A DNA stretch of 64,000 nucleotides from Isoetes taiwanensis (GCA_021234155.1 JAJEKV010000009.1:10052546-10116545), one strand, 5' to 3'; shown: positions 12,010-22,858, counted from the first letter of the stretch. Numbers and translations are program-made. The notes: a model not told the origin generated them from the sequence alone.

Positions 12010-12690
12010 ATTAGGAAATAAATAGACCTTAGAACCATGGTACCTTAGGGGGAGAAAAGAAAATAAAAAATGAATCCCGTCCGCCAGCTGGAGATCCCGG
12101 AGGTGGGGATCACCACACGTGATCCCATCCTCCGGGATCACCAGCAGGCGGACGGGATTAAAATTATAACCTTAGAACCATTGTACGTTGGGGGAAAAGA
12201 AAATAAAAAATAATCCCGTCCGCCTGCTGGTGATCCCGGAGGTGGGGATCACCACATCGGATCCCATCCGGCGGATCACCAAAGAAAGGACGGGATTAAA
12301 ATGATAACCTTAGAACCATTGTACGTTGGGGAAAAGAAAAAAAAATAATCCCGTCCGCCTGCTGGTGATCCCGGAGGTGGGGATCACCACACGTGATCCC
12401 ATCCTCCGGGATCACCAGCAGGCGGACGGGATTAAAATGATAACCTTAGAACCATTGTACGTTGGGGGAAAAGAAAATAAAAAATAATCCCGTCCGCCTG
12501 CTGGTGATCCCGGAGGTGGGGATCACCACACGTGATCCCATCCTCCGGGATCACCAGCAGGCGGACGGGATTAAAATGATAACCTTAGAACCATTGTACG
12601 TTGGGGGAAAAGAAAATAAAAAATAATCCCGTCCGCCTGCTGGTGATCCTGGAGGTGGGGATCACCACACGTGATCCCATCCTCCGATCC
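12010..12690. repeat. 138-bp tandem array of palindromic units
   Basis: Five units repeat at about 138 bp, with GTACGTTGGGG-type words at 12183, 12321, 12457 and 12596 and a more diverged first unit near 12040. Each unit holds a near-perfect inverted repeat with arms of about 38-40 bp, starting TCCCGTCCGCCTGCTGGTGA and meeting at CACACGTG. Units are joined by an AT-rich spacer (ATTAAAATGATAACCTTAG). The palindrome arms carry the GGTGATCCCGGAGG word found across the element's termini. Confidence 0.9.
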
Positions 12691-12789
12691 CTGGTCTCCA
12701 CAACTCTCTTGCACGGCTTCGTATTGCTTCAGGTGGTCCATGCCCCCACCTATTGTCCCATATTGGGAACCCAACACCTGTAAGAGATC

Positions 12790-14956
12790 TTGATCCCCTC
12801 AGAATTGCCAAGCATTTGCATAACTTTCACCGATGCTTACATAGATTACCCTTGGCTCCCCAAGGACAATCACAACATGCCCAATTCTTGTGTGCTCCAA
12901 AGAACAAAGTACGGGCCCCGTCCAAGAGTGCGCCGGTTTGCACTTCAGCCGCCCTCCTCGAAGTTGGTAATTGTGACTTGTTCGTCGGCAATTCTCCGAG
13001 CGCCTCTCTGTGAGGTGTTCACTACAAATCCATGTTCCTTCATAGACCTAGAACATAGCTATATATCAACCATTTGCAAGGTAAGTTTGCAAGGTAAATA
13101 GTGATATGTAAATGTTACCTCATATAAGCCATGTGTGTCTCCACATTGTTAGTGAGAATGTAGAGCAACCAACAGTCAATTCTCCTCACCAAGTGCACGC
13201 TTTACATATGCCTAGGCGCAACTTAAGGGCAGCATGCCATGCCTCTATGGCAAAGATTGGTCTCTTGATTGGAGTGCATGTACATTCTTGTAGCCAATAC
13301 CCATTCACAGATGTTCTTAGTCCACTCCTTACTCATGTAGGCCGACAATTTAGGGTATTGAGGATACTTCCTCACCAACTCTTCCAATCTCTTGATAGCC
13401 TCTTTCTTGATAGCCTCTGTCTTGTACATTATATTCCCTAGCTCCTTGAACATTTCATTTCTATGCACCTTACTCCTTACATTTTTGCTTAGCCACTTAA
13501 TCCAGGCTCTTCTCACATGCCAAATGCATATTTGCACAGGCACGTTTGGGAAAACCTACAAGTGTTAGTGTTAGAAAGTATGCAAGAAAGTATAACTTGG
13601 GGGAAAATTGCCAGGCATCACTTACATTTTTTACCGCCTTGATTTCAAAGACGCGATCGCCGCTTATGATGCAAGAAGGGTGCCAACCGATCATCCCGGC
13701 ATAATGAATCCTTTAGTGCTTTCAACCACTTAGTTATAGCCCTACTTTTTTGAGAATTGGTTATGACATATGCCAATGGCATGCCATTGCAATGGTCATC
13801 GAAGGCAATGAGTGTAAAAAGATAGTACCTGCATAATTGAAACCAATAGCTGTCATTGCATCTTGAATTTTAAACCAATAGATGTCATTGCATGATTGAA
13901 ACCAACTGCATTAGCCATTTTAAAGTGACTATGGAAAAGAACTAGAATGGAAATGAACTCTTAGAGTGTACCTCTTGTCATTAGTTTTGAAGGTTGCATC
14001 CATGCAAATGGCCCTATTCTTTCCAAATTTCAGCATTGCCTCTCTTTGGATTGGAGTCATCACTCCCAATTGGAACGTGTCACCATGTTCATACAAGAAC
14101 ACGGACTCTAGATGTTGTTGCACCCACATGTTGATGCTAGTGGGAAGGTCTTCATGTAGCTTCCAAGTGTTTCTAACAACACTCTTCTCAATGTTGTAAA
14201 CATCCCGAATCTTCAGCATGTCATCCCTACACAAACTATCCTTGCCATGCACATCTACTTTAAATCTCCACCTCTCCTCGTGCATGTTCATAACACTTCG
14301 TGGGGTGTGCCAATGCACGAGCTTTTCTCTAACCCATTCCCTCAATTCCTGTGAGATCCACGGTGCTAGCTTGAATCTGATACCTTTCTCTACGTCAACA
14401 AATTTACCATGGCAAGGCTCACCTTGGAGATTTCTATGCTCAAACCCATAATAAGTAACTTGAGAGCATTCTGGGAGAAGGTAGAGTTGCCTAATGGTAA
14501 AATGGCATTGGCAGCCCCTACGCACACTCTCACCCCTCTCAACTCTTTTCCTGCGTGTGCCAGGTTGACGTGGTCCATCAGCAACCACGTGAGTGTTCAA
14601 AGTCTTGTCCTGGGGACCATATGTGCACCAGTACCTAGTGCATGTACATCTAAGAATTAAATATACTTCTGCTACAATGTTTTCTACTACAGAAACAACA
14701 ACAACAACAGTAAACTAGAGGATAGGGTTTTTTAAATACATACCTTTTCATAGTCAAATAAGAATCCCTCGGTTGGCCTCTTTAGCACCCTCTCGGGATT
14801 GGAACTCCTTAAGTAGAAGCTGCACGGTGCCACACAATTTCTTTGCTCTCCAAGAATGAAGTCTTCAACCCGGTTTGTTGGGAGGTAGCAGGTCCACACA
14901 AGCATTTCTCCACCTCCCCGCATGTAAGGAACTTGGTGCTCTTTCCTCGAAACCAA
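12790..14956 (-). pseudogene. MULE-type transposase (DDE + SWIM), frameshifted
   Basis: Reading down the minus strand, an N-terminal exon ends near 14744 at KRPTEGFLFDYEK plus a GTATGT donor. A Cys/His-rich domain follows (RYWCTYGPQD, RRGCQCHF), then the first catalytic Asp in ICMDATFKTNDKR at about 13985-14020. Two introns are clear: 13829-13971 and 13556-13625, both GT-AG. They restore FDDHCNGMPLAYVITNSQK and AVKN-VFPNVPVQICIWHVRRAW across the joins. A SWIM zinc finger (CCDCPWGAKGNLCKH) lies at 12833-12878. Frame changes near 13690, 13275 and 12830 break the protein, so this copy is probably dead. The join between the first two exons could not be resolved in frame. Family members cut and paste MULEs by binding the terminal repeats. 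Confidence 0.85.
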
Positions 14957-15149
14957 AGGTAGGTTGCTATGGTCGAAAATGCCATTAGGGGTGACTCCAC
15001 ATGTATTTCAAAGACGCAAATGGAATGGCGAAAAGGGAACTCGATATATACGTTTTTACCTCCTAAAATGATCTTAAGCCGATAAATACCGTGCTATCTT
15101 CTCCTCCAGCCCCAAACGTCCATAGCTGCAAGGGGCCGCCAACATCCGT

Positions 15150-16319
15150 CTGCGGCAGCCAGCCAGCCGCGCAGAAAATTCGAAGACAAATGTGCGATCC
15201 CGGAGGGTGGTTTCGACGCCCCGTGTGTCCAGACGGGATGGTTGGTCCGCATGGCCTCGACATGTTCAAAACCGGGCCGCGACGATCATTCCACGCCGGC
15301 CGCCACCGCCGATTTTCATGCAAATCGTGACGCGGGGATCCTTTGAGGAAGGAATCACCACCGAGGTGGTGATCCCGAGGCGGGATAACGAGGCGATATC
15401 GGATCGCCGATATCGCCCCCACGTTGGTGATCCCGCCGCGCCGACATCGGGTCCGCCAAGCATCGCCTTCTGGATGATCCCGAGGAAGGAATCGCGTCGT
15501 CGATATCGGGCGCCAAGTATCGGCTGTGGCTTGGTGATCCCGAGGCGTGGATAGTCTTACCGATATCGGTCCGCCAAGCATCGCCTTCTGCGGGTGATCC
15601 CGAGGAAGGAATCGCCCGCGGGTGGGTGATCCCGAGGCCGGATTTCCACGGTCCTCGAGGCCGGCCTCGAAGTCGGCCATGGTGGTGATCCCGAGGTCGA
15701 TCGTGGCGATATCGGGTGGGCCGATATCGCCACGCTGGCTTATCCCCCGAGGAGGGGATCACACACACTACCGATAAGGGCGCTATCGGCCGTGGCTTGG
15801 TGATCCCGAGGATAACGCGCCGAATCGGGTCCGCCAAGTATCGCCTTCGGGGATCCCGAGGAAGGAATCGCTGCCCGCGGTAGGGTGATCCCGAGGTCGG
15901 ATTTCCACCTGTCCTCGAGGCCGCCCGAGTCGGGTTATGGTGGTGATCCCGAGGCCGATCGGGGTGGCGATATCGGGTGGCCGATATCGCCACGCCGATG
16001 GCGATCCCTGAGGAGGGGATCACACACACGGCCATATCTGGCGCTGCTATCTGGGTTGGTTTGGTGATCCCGAGGGCTGATCAGCCTAAGGATTCCGAGG
16101 GCGGATCAAAGCAAGTGATACCGAGGCGGGGAACACCACCTGACGGCCCGGATGTGTCGCGTGGCCGGACGGCCCAGATTTATGCAGGACCCCTCACGTG
16201 TGTCAGTACGGCGAAACGGGGGGTCCTGAAACGGATTCCGTCGAGCCCTGGCAGTGATACCGGAGGACGGTTTTTTTACCTCCGGGATCCCCGAAACCAG
16301 GGTAAGACTATCCTGAGCC
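15150..16319 (-). repeat. Right terminal inverted repeat of the MULE
   Basis: Inverted counterpart of 6405-7490, ending GACTATCCTGAGCC at 16319. It carries many GGTGATCCCGAGG words, often at intervals of 60-110 bp, and repeated CGATATCGG palindromes. Open frames of over 200 codons on the minus strand here are composed of these repeats and are not genes. Confidence 0.88.
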
Positions 16320-16328
16320 CTAGTTCTA
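16320..16328. repeat. 9-bp target site duplication (right)
   Basis: CTAGTTCTA directly follows the right end of the element and is identical to the left flank. Confidence 0.93.
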
Positions 16329-16677
16329 CACTAGATACAATGTAAATTTCCCATATAATAATGTATGTTTTTGCTAAGAAGCCAATAAAATATAGCAACC
16401 AGCCAATTTTGCCTATGAAATCAATGCGTCAAACCGCTTTGTCATCTAAGAAGACGTATATCTATTTAGATCATTCATGAAGTCTTCAAATGCTTGATCT
16501 TCTAGCATACCATCACTCGGTATAGGATTCAAAGTCATGGCGTTGAAAGCCTCGATTGTTTGACCATTTCTATAACACAAGTATGATCCATTTGCATGAC
16601 CATTTCAATTAGTGATAGATACCTTTTCAATTAGTGATAGAGGCACGTCATCTTTGAGAGCATTCCCATTAGCATGT

Positions 16678-16999
16678 ACAACATGGAAGATGGGTCGCCG
16701 GAATCAACCTGGTGCTGCCATGTGGCAGTCCCCTACACTCCGAAATGGAAAGAGGGGCTGCCATTTCGCTCAGCCGGCGAAGATCAAGAGTAAATAGGAA
16801 CAAGAATCAAGATCAAGATCAAGCCGATGCAATCAGGAACAAGAATCGGTAAAAAAAACGCAGCTCCCATCTTCCATGTTGTGGGGGGAAGCAAATCGGT
16901 CCCCCCTTCCGCAGTGGGCAGGGGACTCGCTCCCGGCTGTCGCCGGTCGCGAGGCTCCCCCTGTCCACTGCGGAAGGGGGTCCCGATTTCCTTCCCCCC
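16678..16999. repeat. Two adjacent palindromic structures
   Basis: A perfect 17-bp inverted repeat (ACAACATGGAAGATGGG at 16678-16694, its complement at 16866-16882) encloses about 170 bp. Directly beside it, arms at about 16883-16930 and 16950-16999 (GGGGGGAAGCAAATCGGTCC and its near complement, through CTTCCGCAGTGG) form a hairpin of about 117 bp with a short GC-rich loop. This may be a foldback transposon with a nested copy. No gene is seen. Confidence 0.75.
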
Positions 17000-17143
17000 A
17001 TACATCATCTATATATTGGAACCCAAATTCCTCAAAATCCCCAATGTTATTCACATCATGTGCACCAACATCCGGGAGCACTAATATGGACATTATTATC
17101 ATTGTTATGAACCATGAGCCCGTCCTCTCCAACCCACGTAGCA

Positions 17144-17431
17144 CTATTTTTTTTTATTTTGTTGAAATGCAACTAACTGATTTGGTTGATCATGAGGACG
17201 TCTGACATTAATAGAGGGGACTCTAGGATGAATTCCAGCATTGTCATGTACCCCAATACCAGCTTGATTCATTTGAGTTTGAAAGCTAGTATTGTCAACC
17301 ATTATAGAGTCTCTCATTATAGAACCTCTCATACCCGTGGAGACACACGGGTTCCCATGGAGTGGGCATCTATGAATATATGGTTGATTCATTGAGATTG
17401 AATTTGGCAACTGCATCGAATAACCATTCAT
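17144..17431 (-). pseudogene. Displaced C-terminal segment of the MADS-like gene
   Basis: An open frame in a different phase directly follows the end of the MADS-like ORF. It continues the same Ser/Pro/Asn/Met-rich character (PSSFMNGYSMQLPNSISMNQ) and ends with a lysine run at 17144. It is joined to the upstream frame if one copy of the 14-bp duplication at 17439-17466 is absent, so I read it as the original C-terminus rather than a separate gene. Confidence 0.55.
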
Positions 17432-17880
17432 AAATGACGATGGCGATGGACTGATGGCGATGGACTACTATATGATGTAGGATGTGCCATATTATAGGAC
17501 ATTTCCTCTTGCGCATCCAAGTCTAAGTTTGGCCCGTTTCGAACCTTCAAGGGTCTAACATGTTGAGATGGATCTGGTGGAGGATAGGACATTTTTTGAG
17601 AAGGATTGCGGATCATGCCCTCGAGACAATCTTCTGCCTCTGAAGATTTAGTCAGAGTAGAACAATCTTCTGATTTTAAAGTTTTAGTCACAATAGGATA
17701 GCCTTGTATAGCAGAGTTGAATAACACGTGACCATTATCTTTAATAATTTTGAGCTCTACAGTAACACCACAAAGGACTTGTAGCTCAGCTGCCTTCATA
17801 ATAAGTCCTTTGGAGCGCTTCCGAAGGGCGGGGCGTCTCCTATCAGCTTCTATGATATACTGATTATGACGCTTTACCAT
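17428..17880 (-). CDS. Type I-like MADS-box protein (frameshifted 3' end)
   Basis: From the ATG at 17880 the frame encodes about 150 residues. The first 60 resemble a MADS (SRF-type) DNA-binding domain: RRRPALRKRSKG, GLIMKAAELQVLCG and a beta strand ending DNGHVLFNS. The LRKR...KGL...KAAEL..LCG spacing fits the single-exon type I group better than MIKC genes; no K-box is seen. The rest is polar and Ser/Pro-rich. The frame ends at 17428, just after a 14-bp tandem duplication at 17439-17466. Without the extra copy it would run on with a coherent Asn/Gln/Met-rich tail to about 17144. Type I MADS proteins are transcription factors, often linked to gametophyte or seed development in flowering plants; the role here is unknown. 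An in-frame GTG upstream (17901) was not preferred. Confidence 0.68.
   Translation of the reverse strand: MVKRHNQYIIEADRRRPALRKRSKGLIMKAAELQVLCGVTVELKIIKDNGHVLFNSAIQGYPIVTKTLKSEDCSTLTKSSEAEDCLEGMIRNPSQKMSYPPPDPSQHVRPLKVRNGPNLDLDAQEEMSYNMAHPTSYSSPSPSVHRHRHL
17439..17466. repeat. 14-bp tandem duplication causing a frameshift
   Basis: GATGGCGATGGACT occurs twice in a row (17439-17452, 17453-17466) inside the MADS-like coding region. Confidence 0.9.
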
Positions 17881-18640
17881 TGATGGATCCAAAACAAGCA
17901 CAAATCCAAAAGGAGAGCTGCTTTAAGGTTTATGGTCACTTCTCTTATAAACCCTTTAGGTTTCCTTTTGCCATGTAATCCGTATTTATACCATGGTAGC
18001 CTTTTGTGCCATGTATCCGTGTTTACTTTCTTCGAATACCGCTGCCGCACATTCTGCCGCAAATTCTAAGCTATCGAAATCAGGGGAACCCAACACCTAT
18101 CTCGTGGATTCTATGTCGCCCACAATCATCTGTTTCATAAAACCACACATTGAATCGATGAATCTGCCTGCAAAACCCTTCTCCTCAACCCCCTGCCAAA
18201 TCAAGCACAGCAGCAATGCGAAATGGATTGAAGGCAAGCCTAGCTCTAGAAAATAAAATCTGGGTGTCCTCTTTGGAATGAATCTCATCTATCTAAATAA
18301 TACCATACTTCGTCTAATAACAGTTGCGGAAAACTCAAGCATAGGCTAAACGTCAAGGATATTTCAATTGACACTGAACCATTAGTTCGTAGGAAAAATC
18401 AAAACGAACAACAGTTCGAAATCTAGAACATTTAACTTAAGTAAGAGTTAATAAATTCTAAGCTTATGCAAATGAAAAACATTTATCTCCAGCATGAGAA
18501 TGCGGATAACACTCCCGTTAAAGAGAGGCACACGCTCTTTTTTCATTTCTTTTTCATGGACAGCTGCAAATTCGCATTTTAAGCTCGCGATCTCTTTCAA
18601 AAATTAAATTTCTGGTCTAACACTGTATGCATCTGCAGCT

Positions 18641-20302
18641 ATGGATCTGTTGGGAAGGCAAGGCTCTTATAGGACATGCAACTCTCCGATGGAGGGCACC
18701 GTGAATGGCACCTTGGAGGATCTGGAACAAGGTAAGCTTGTGGCAAATTGTGGTATTTATTCTTCCTTGTTACAACAGTGTTGCGGCAGAACATCCTTAT
18801 TTGATGGCAGGAGAATTCACGCTCACATTCTCAAAAACAGTTTTGGAACAGAAAGGCTTTTGAATAATTTTCTTATTCAGATGTATGGAAAGTGTGAGGC
18901 TTTAGATGATGCTCTTGTTCTGTTCCAAAGAATAGGTCGCCAGAACATATTTTCTTTTAATAATATGATTTCAGCATATGTGCAGTGCGGGAGGGTGGAA
19001 GATGCAAAGATGGTATTCGATACGATGAGCATAAGGAATGTATTCTCTTGGAATATAATGCTGGCAGCATACGTGCAAGATCAAAATTTTGAACAGGCGA
19101 ACTATTTGTTTTCTAACATGCCTGAGAAGGATGTTGTTTCATGGAATGCCATGCTTGCAATGTATGGCCAATGTGGAAGGTTGGAGGATGCATTTGCAAT
19201 GTTCAAAGTAATGCCTGTCCGAAATGTTATTTCATGGAATTCTATGATCACAGCATGTGTTCAGTATGGGGATGGAGAAGAAGCTCTTCAACTTTTTTCA
19301 GAAATGAAGAGGAATGGTCTTAAACCAAACAAGGTAACATTCATCACCACCCTTAGTGCATGCACTACTATAAATACTCTTGTACAAGGAAGGTTTGTCC
19401 ATGCCCAAATTTTGGAAACTGGATTCTTACCTGACAAGGTCCTTGGCAATGCCCTTGTTAATATGTATGGAAAGTGTGGAAGCCTAGAGGATGCAAATGC
19501 ATTATTTGACAGAATGGCTAGACCCTCAGTACAGTGGTGGAATGCCATAATTGCTGTCTATTCGCAGTATGGCCGTAGCAGAGATGCAGTAAAATTGTAT
19601 ATGCAAATGCAGAGAGAAGGAGTGAAGCAGGATAAAGCCACATTTGTCACTGTGCTTAGTGCATGCTCTACTCTTACTGCCTTAGCAGAGGGGAGGTTGA
19701 TACATGCAAGCATTGTCGAAAGCGGGCAATATCTTGTGTTAGATGTGAGGAATGCCCTTGTTAATATGTACAGTAAATGTGGAAGCCTGGAAGATGCTTT
19801 TGCTACATTTAATAAGATATCTCACAAAGACTTAATTTCCTGGAATACAATAATAGCAGCATTTGCCCAACATGGGCAGGTGCAGGAGACAATTGACCTC
19901 TTTGAGCAACTAGAATCAACTCATGCATTGCCAAATGATTTGAGTATCTTGGCCATTCTTTCTGCCTGCAGCAAAGTTTTTCTGACAGATGAGGGTTGCC
20001 ACTTCTTTATTTGTTTAACTCAAAGACATAACATCACACCAACTGTGAATCACTACAACTGCATTGTTGACCTTCTAGGACGAGCAGGGTGGTTGAATGA
20101 AGCAATGGACTTGTTGAAGAGTATGCCAGGGCAACCAATAGCCTCATCATGGTTGGCTTTGCTTAGTGCTTCAAAAATGCATGCAGACGTAAAACATGCA
20201 GATTATGCTGCCAAAGAGTGTTTCAGATTAGACCCTGAGTCATCAGCACCGTATGCCATACTGTCAAATATCTATGCGACGGCCAGGTTAATTGAAGCCT
20301 AA
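18641..20302 (+). CDS. Pentatricopeptide repeat protein, PLS class
   Basis: An intronless frame of 553 residues. About a dozen PPR motifs of the P, L and S types run from roughly residue 35 to 510, with classic signatures such as NALVNMYGKCGSLEDA, VVSWNAMLAMYGQCGRLEDA and GLKPNKVTFITTLSACT. After them come HYNCIVDLLGRAGWLNEA and WLALLSASKMHADV, which mark entry into the E1 region. The protein stops at SNIYATARLIEA, inside E1, so E2, E+ and DYW domains are missing. No DYW-like sequence is seen in the next kilobase. Such proteins bind single-stranded RNA in plastids or mitochondria and guide editing, splicing or stability. Without its own DYW domain it would need a partner for editing. The N-terminus has no obvious transit peptide. 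The ATG at 18641 is the first in frame with the repeats. A possible donor (CCAGGTTAAT) near 20286 leaves open a further exon. Confidence 0.93.
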   Translation: MDLLGRQGSYRTCNSPMEGTVNGTLEDLEQGKLVANCGIYSSLLQQCCGRTSLFDGRRIHAHILKNSFGTERLLNNFLIQMYGKCEALDDALVLFQRIGRQNIFSFNNMISAYVQCGRVEDAKMVFDTMSIRNVFSWNIMLAAYVQDQNFEQANYLFSNMPEKDVVSWNAMLAMYGQCGRLEDAFAMFKVMPVRNVISWNSMITACVQYGDGEEALQLFSEMKRNGLKPNKVTFITTLSACTTINTLVQGRFVHAQILETGFLPDKVLGNALVNMYGKCGSLEDANALFDRMARPSVQWWNAIIAVYSQYGRSRDAVKLYMQMQREGVKQDKATFVTVLSACSTLTALAEGRLIHASIVESGQYLVLDVRNALVNMYSKCGSLEDAFATFNKISHKDLISWNTIIAAFAQHGQVQETIDLFEQLESTHALPNDLSILAILSACSKVFLTDEGCHFFICLTQRHNITPTVNHYNCIVDLLGRAGWLNEAMDLLKSMPGQPIASSWLALLSASKMHADVKHADYAAKECFRLDPESSAPYAILSNIYATARLIEA

Positions 20303-22855
20303 ACTATAAAAATGTTGTATTATCATTCGCATGGTTGAACCTTTCAGTTTCCTGACTAGTTCAATTAACAATATTTAATTGCTTTCCTTTCTGGTTATCT
20401 TCTACGCATAACGTTATGGGAAAATCATTTTTGATGGGCTTGTACCTCAGCAAGACTTTCTTCAATATTCTACTAAGATTTTAACCTGGGGAACAATAAC
20501 AATTCAGGATGTCCTGAATGGAATTTTATCCTTTGTTGCAGAAGACCTTGTATTCAAAGGTACATTTTATGACATTATGGCGTGGAAGGTTTCTATGTTT
20601 GGGGAGGAGGTTTCTACGTTTGGGGAGAGAAGGCACAACTGCATGATGATACGAAGTTGAAGCATGCTGTGTGAAGCAAAATGATCAAGGCTTTTTCACA
20701 GCCCACGTGAATGATCTACTGCAATCATGCTAGGCCCGATGCGATGTGATGTGAGATGATTCAATTGTAACGCATATCCTTTTACATAATAAGTATCTAG
20801 AAGATATTTCTAAAGGACCAACTCTACAAGACTAATTTAGGAAACGTTATTAATATCTTTAGGCTGCTTCTTGAGTTTATGGACCAATTATTACAAGTGC
20901 GGAATATATACAGCTGGGTATATCAAAATCAAAATCTAAAACCTAACCGTTGAAATTTTAAGATGGCTCCAACCTCCTTATAGTGGAACTCTTATTGGTT
21001 CGAAGGGCAGATGGATCAGTTCAGAACAAATGGTTAAGTTGAAGAGTCTGAAAGAGGACTTTCTAGAGATTTGATGACACAATTTTTGATCTTACTGCCA
21101 AGAAGTGTTATAAATATAGAGCTACATTTATAAAGATGTATGAAGACTATTGAATACATGTTGCAGGAAAAATCGGATCTCGACAGAACAAAACTAGGAC
21201 CAAATCTAAGACCAAGAATGAGAGTGGAGGTGCCTAAGCAAGCAGATAAGAAGGGCAGATTACAAGTGATTTTTGGAACTGCGTAAAGAGCCAAAAGGAG
21301 AGGGTAGCAAGTCTTCAGGTAAGAAAATGACTGAGGCATTTTCTGTGGCATTTTCCACCACACGCTTATTATGCCCATGCTGATTCAAAGCGATGTTGAA
21401 TTTGGCGGGAAAGGTGTTTAGTCTATGTGGGAAGTTGTATGCTAAATTTGAGGACAACGCTAGTGATAATCTTGAGTAACAGAACACTCTTTTGTTCCCT
21501 TGCTCGCCCTTATGAATGTATCACGATAAGATTTATCTTGACTTCGTTAAGGATAAGGGGACAGTTAAAGATGTGGATGAAACTTCTTCCTATATCCGGT
21601 TATGAGATTCTCAGGATATGACTTCTATTGATTAGTCTGCATATTAAGTTCCAATTATTAAATCTAATCAATATCTGCATATTAACTTATTACGTAATAT
21701 TAGTATTTGTAATCAATTTCTGCATATTAAATGCCTTTTTTGTCATATTAGTATTTGTAATCAATTTCTGCATATTAAATGCCTTTTTTGGGTATTGCAG
21801 GCTGCATGGGAGGCACATGGGAATTCTAGTTTTGCAATAGCAGCGCAAGGTTGGGTCTTCGCCTGTGTGGCCTTAGGCCATGTTGGTCCCGAAAATTTTG
21901 ATTAGTTTTTGCATAAGGGAAGGTGTTGAGATTGTGGAAATATCAGAGAATATTGTTCCCTAGGAGGGCCTGGTTATGATGAATACTCTATGCAAAGCCA
22001 AATGCCATTATTGCATCGTGAGCAGTTTCCTGAGACCACTTTTGTTAACATGGGGTAGGGTCATTTATAACGTGCACCATCATGACTTTTTGTAGAAGAA
22101 ATTTAGCTGTCCAAATTTATAGAGTCTTGCCAATTTCATGAGTTTGGCAAGCAGTAAAGAGTGCAAACCAGCAGAAGTTATCAGCACATGATGAGAAGAT
22201 TTCATGGGGAACATTGTTACAGTTTGTTTCATGTGGTCAATACACTGTAGAACCAAATATAGAATCTGTCAATATCAAGCATTTTGCTGGGCTTGTCAAG
22301 AAAGAATTTTGAGTCTGATTATTGTTATGTTGCTTGGTAAAGTGTAATGGCGTGTTTACTTGGTCAATCCCCAGAAAAGAACTTTGTTCTTATAAATTTC
22401 CAGGCCTAAACTGATAGCTATTGGCAAGTTGCTTTGGCTGCTACTGCCTTTGTTAGGAACTCTTTTTAAATTTCTTTTAGCTTTTCAAAACTGCAACTCG
22501 TTTTTGTCTTTTTGTCCAGTCATTTTGACTTCAACAAGAATCCTGATCAATATACTGCAAGAGCCAATGCCGAAATCAATCAATGGCTTTATCTTTGATG
22601 AGTTATCTGATAAAGAAATGCAAACAAGGTGCTGCGCACGGAGGGTTGCCCTCTATGGCCGGAGGACGAAGTGGCCTAAATCATAGTTCAAAGTTATGTT
22701 TTGACAATCAATTCAAATTGCTAATTCTAGACAATAGAATACTTGATACCATGACTTTATTGGAATTGGCCTGAAGAAATCTTTGGAAGACATTAGAGGA
22801 AATTTGAGATCGCATTTCATCCCCATAAGAATCCTCCAATGAAATGGCTACCCTC
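20303..22855. other. Intergenic, no gene supported
   Basis: AT-rich with short scattered frames. It contains an exact tandem duplication at 21697-21792 and a dispersed unit near 22620-22735 (AAATCATAGTTCAAAG, TTTTGACAATCAATTCAAA) that recurs at about 24065-24225. Confidence 0.5.
21697..21792. repeat. Exact 48-bp tandem duplication
   Basis: 21697-21744 and 21745-21792 are near-identical direct copies built on TTTGTAATCAATTTCTGCAT. Confidence 0.85.
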
Positions 22856-22858
22856 TAT

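Larger units (their letters stand above)
6405..16319. mobile_element. Mutator-like element (MULE), 9,915 bp
   Basis: The element starts GGCTCAGGATAGTCTTACCC and ends in the exact inverted complement, between perfect 9-bp direct repeats CTAGTTCTA. The inverted termini exceed 1 kb and are GC-rich, with near identity over at least the outer 200 bp. Inside are a minus-strand transposase with DDE-type and SWIM motifs, a plus-strand ULP1-like protease remnant, an unassigned plus-strand ORF, and foldback arrays. Target length, transposase type and protease cargo all match plant MULEs; ULP1-carrying MULEs are known from several plants. The near-identical termini argue for fairly recent movement, whereas the frameshifted transposase argues that this copy now depends on another source. 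Confidence 0.92.

Noticed and set aside
13966-14660. Three plus-strand ORFs of 77-83 codons
   Set aside because: They are shadows of the minus-strand MULE transposase.
15063-16345. ORFs of 205 and 226 codons on the minus strand
   Set aside because: They lie entirely within the right terminal inverted repeat and consist of repeat translations (PRDHH, SSGSP).
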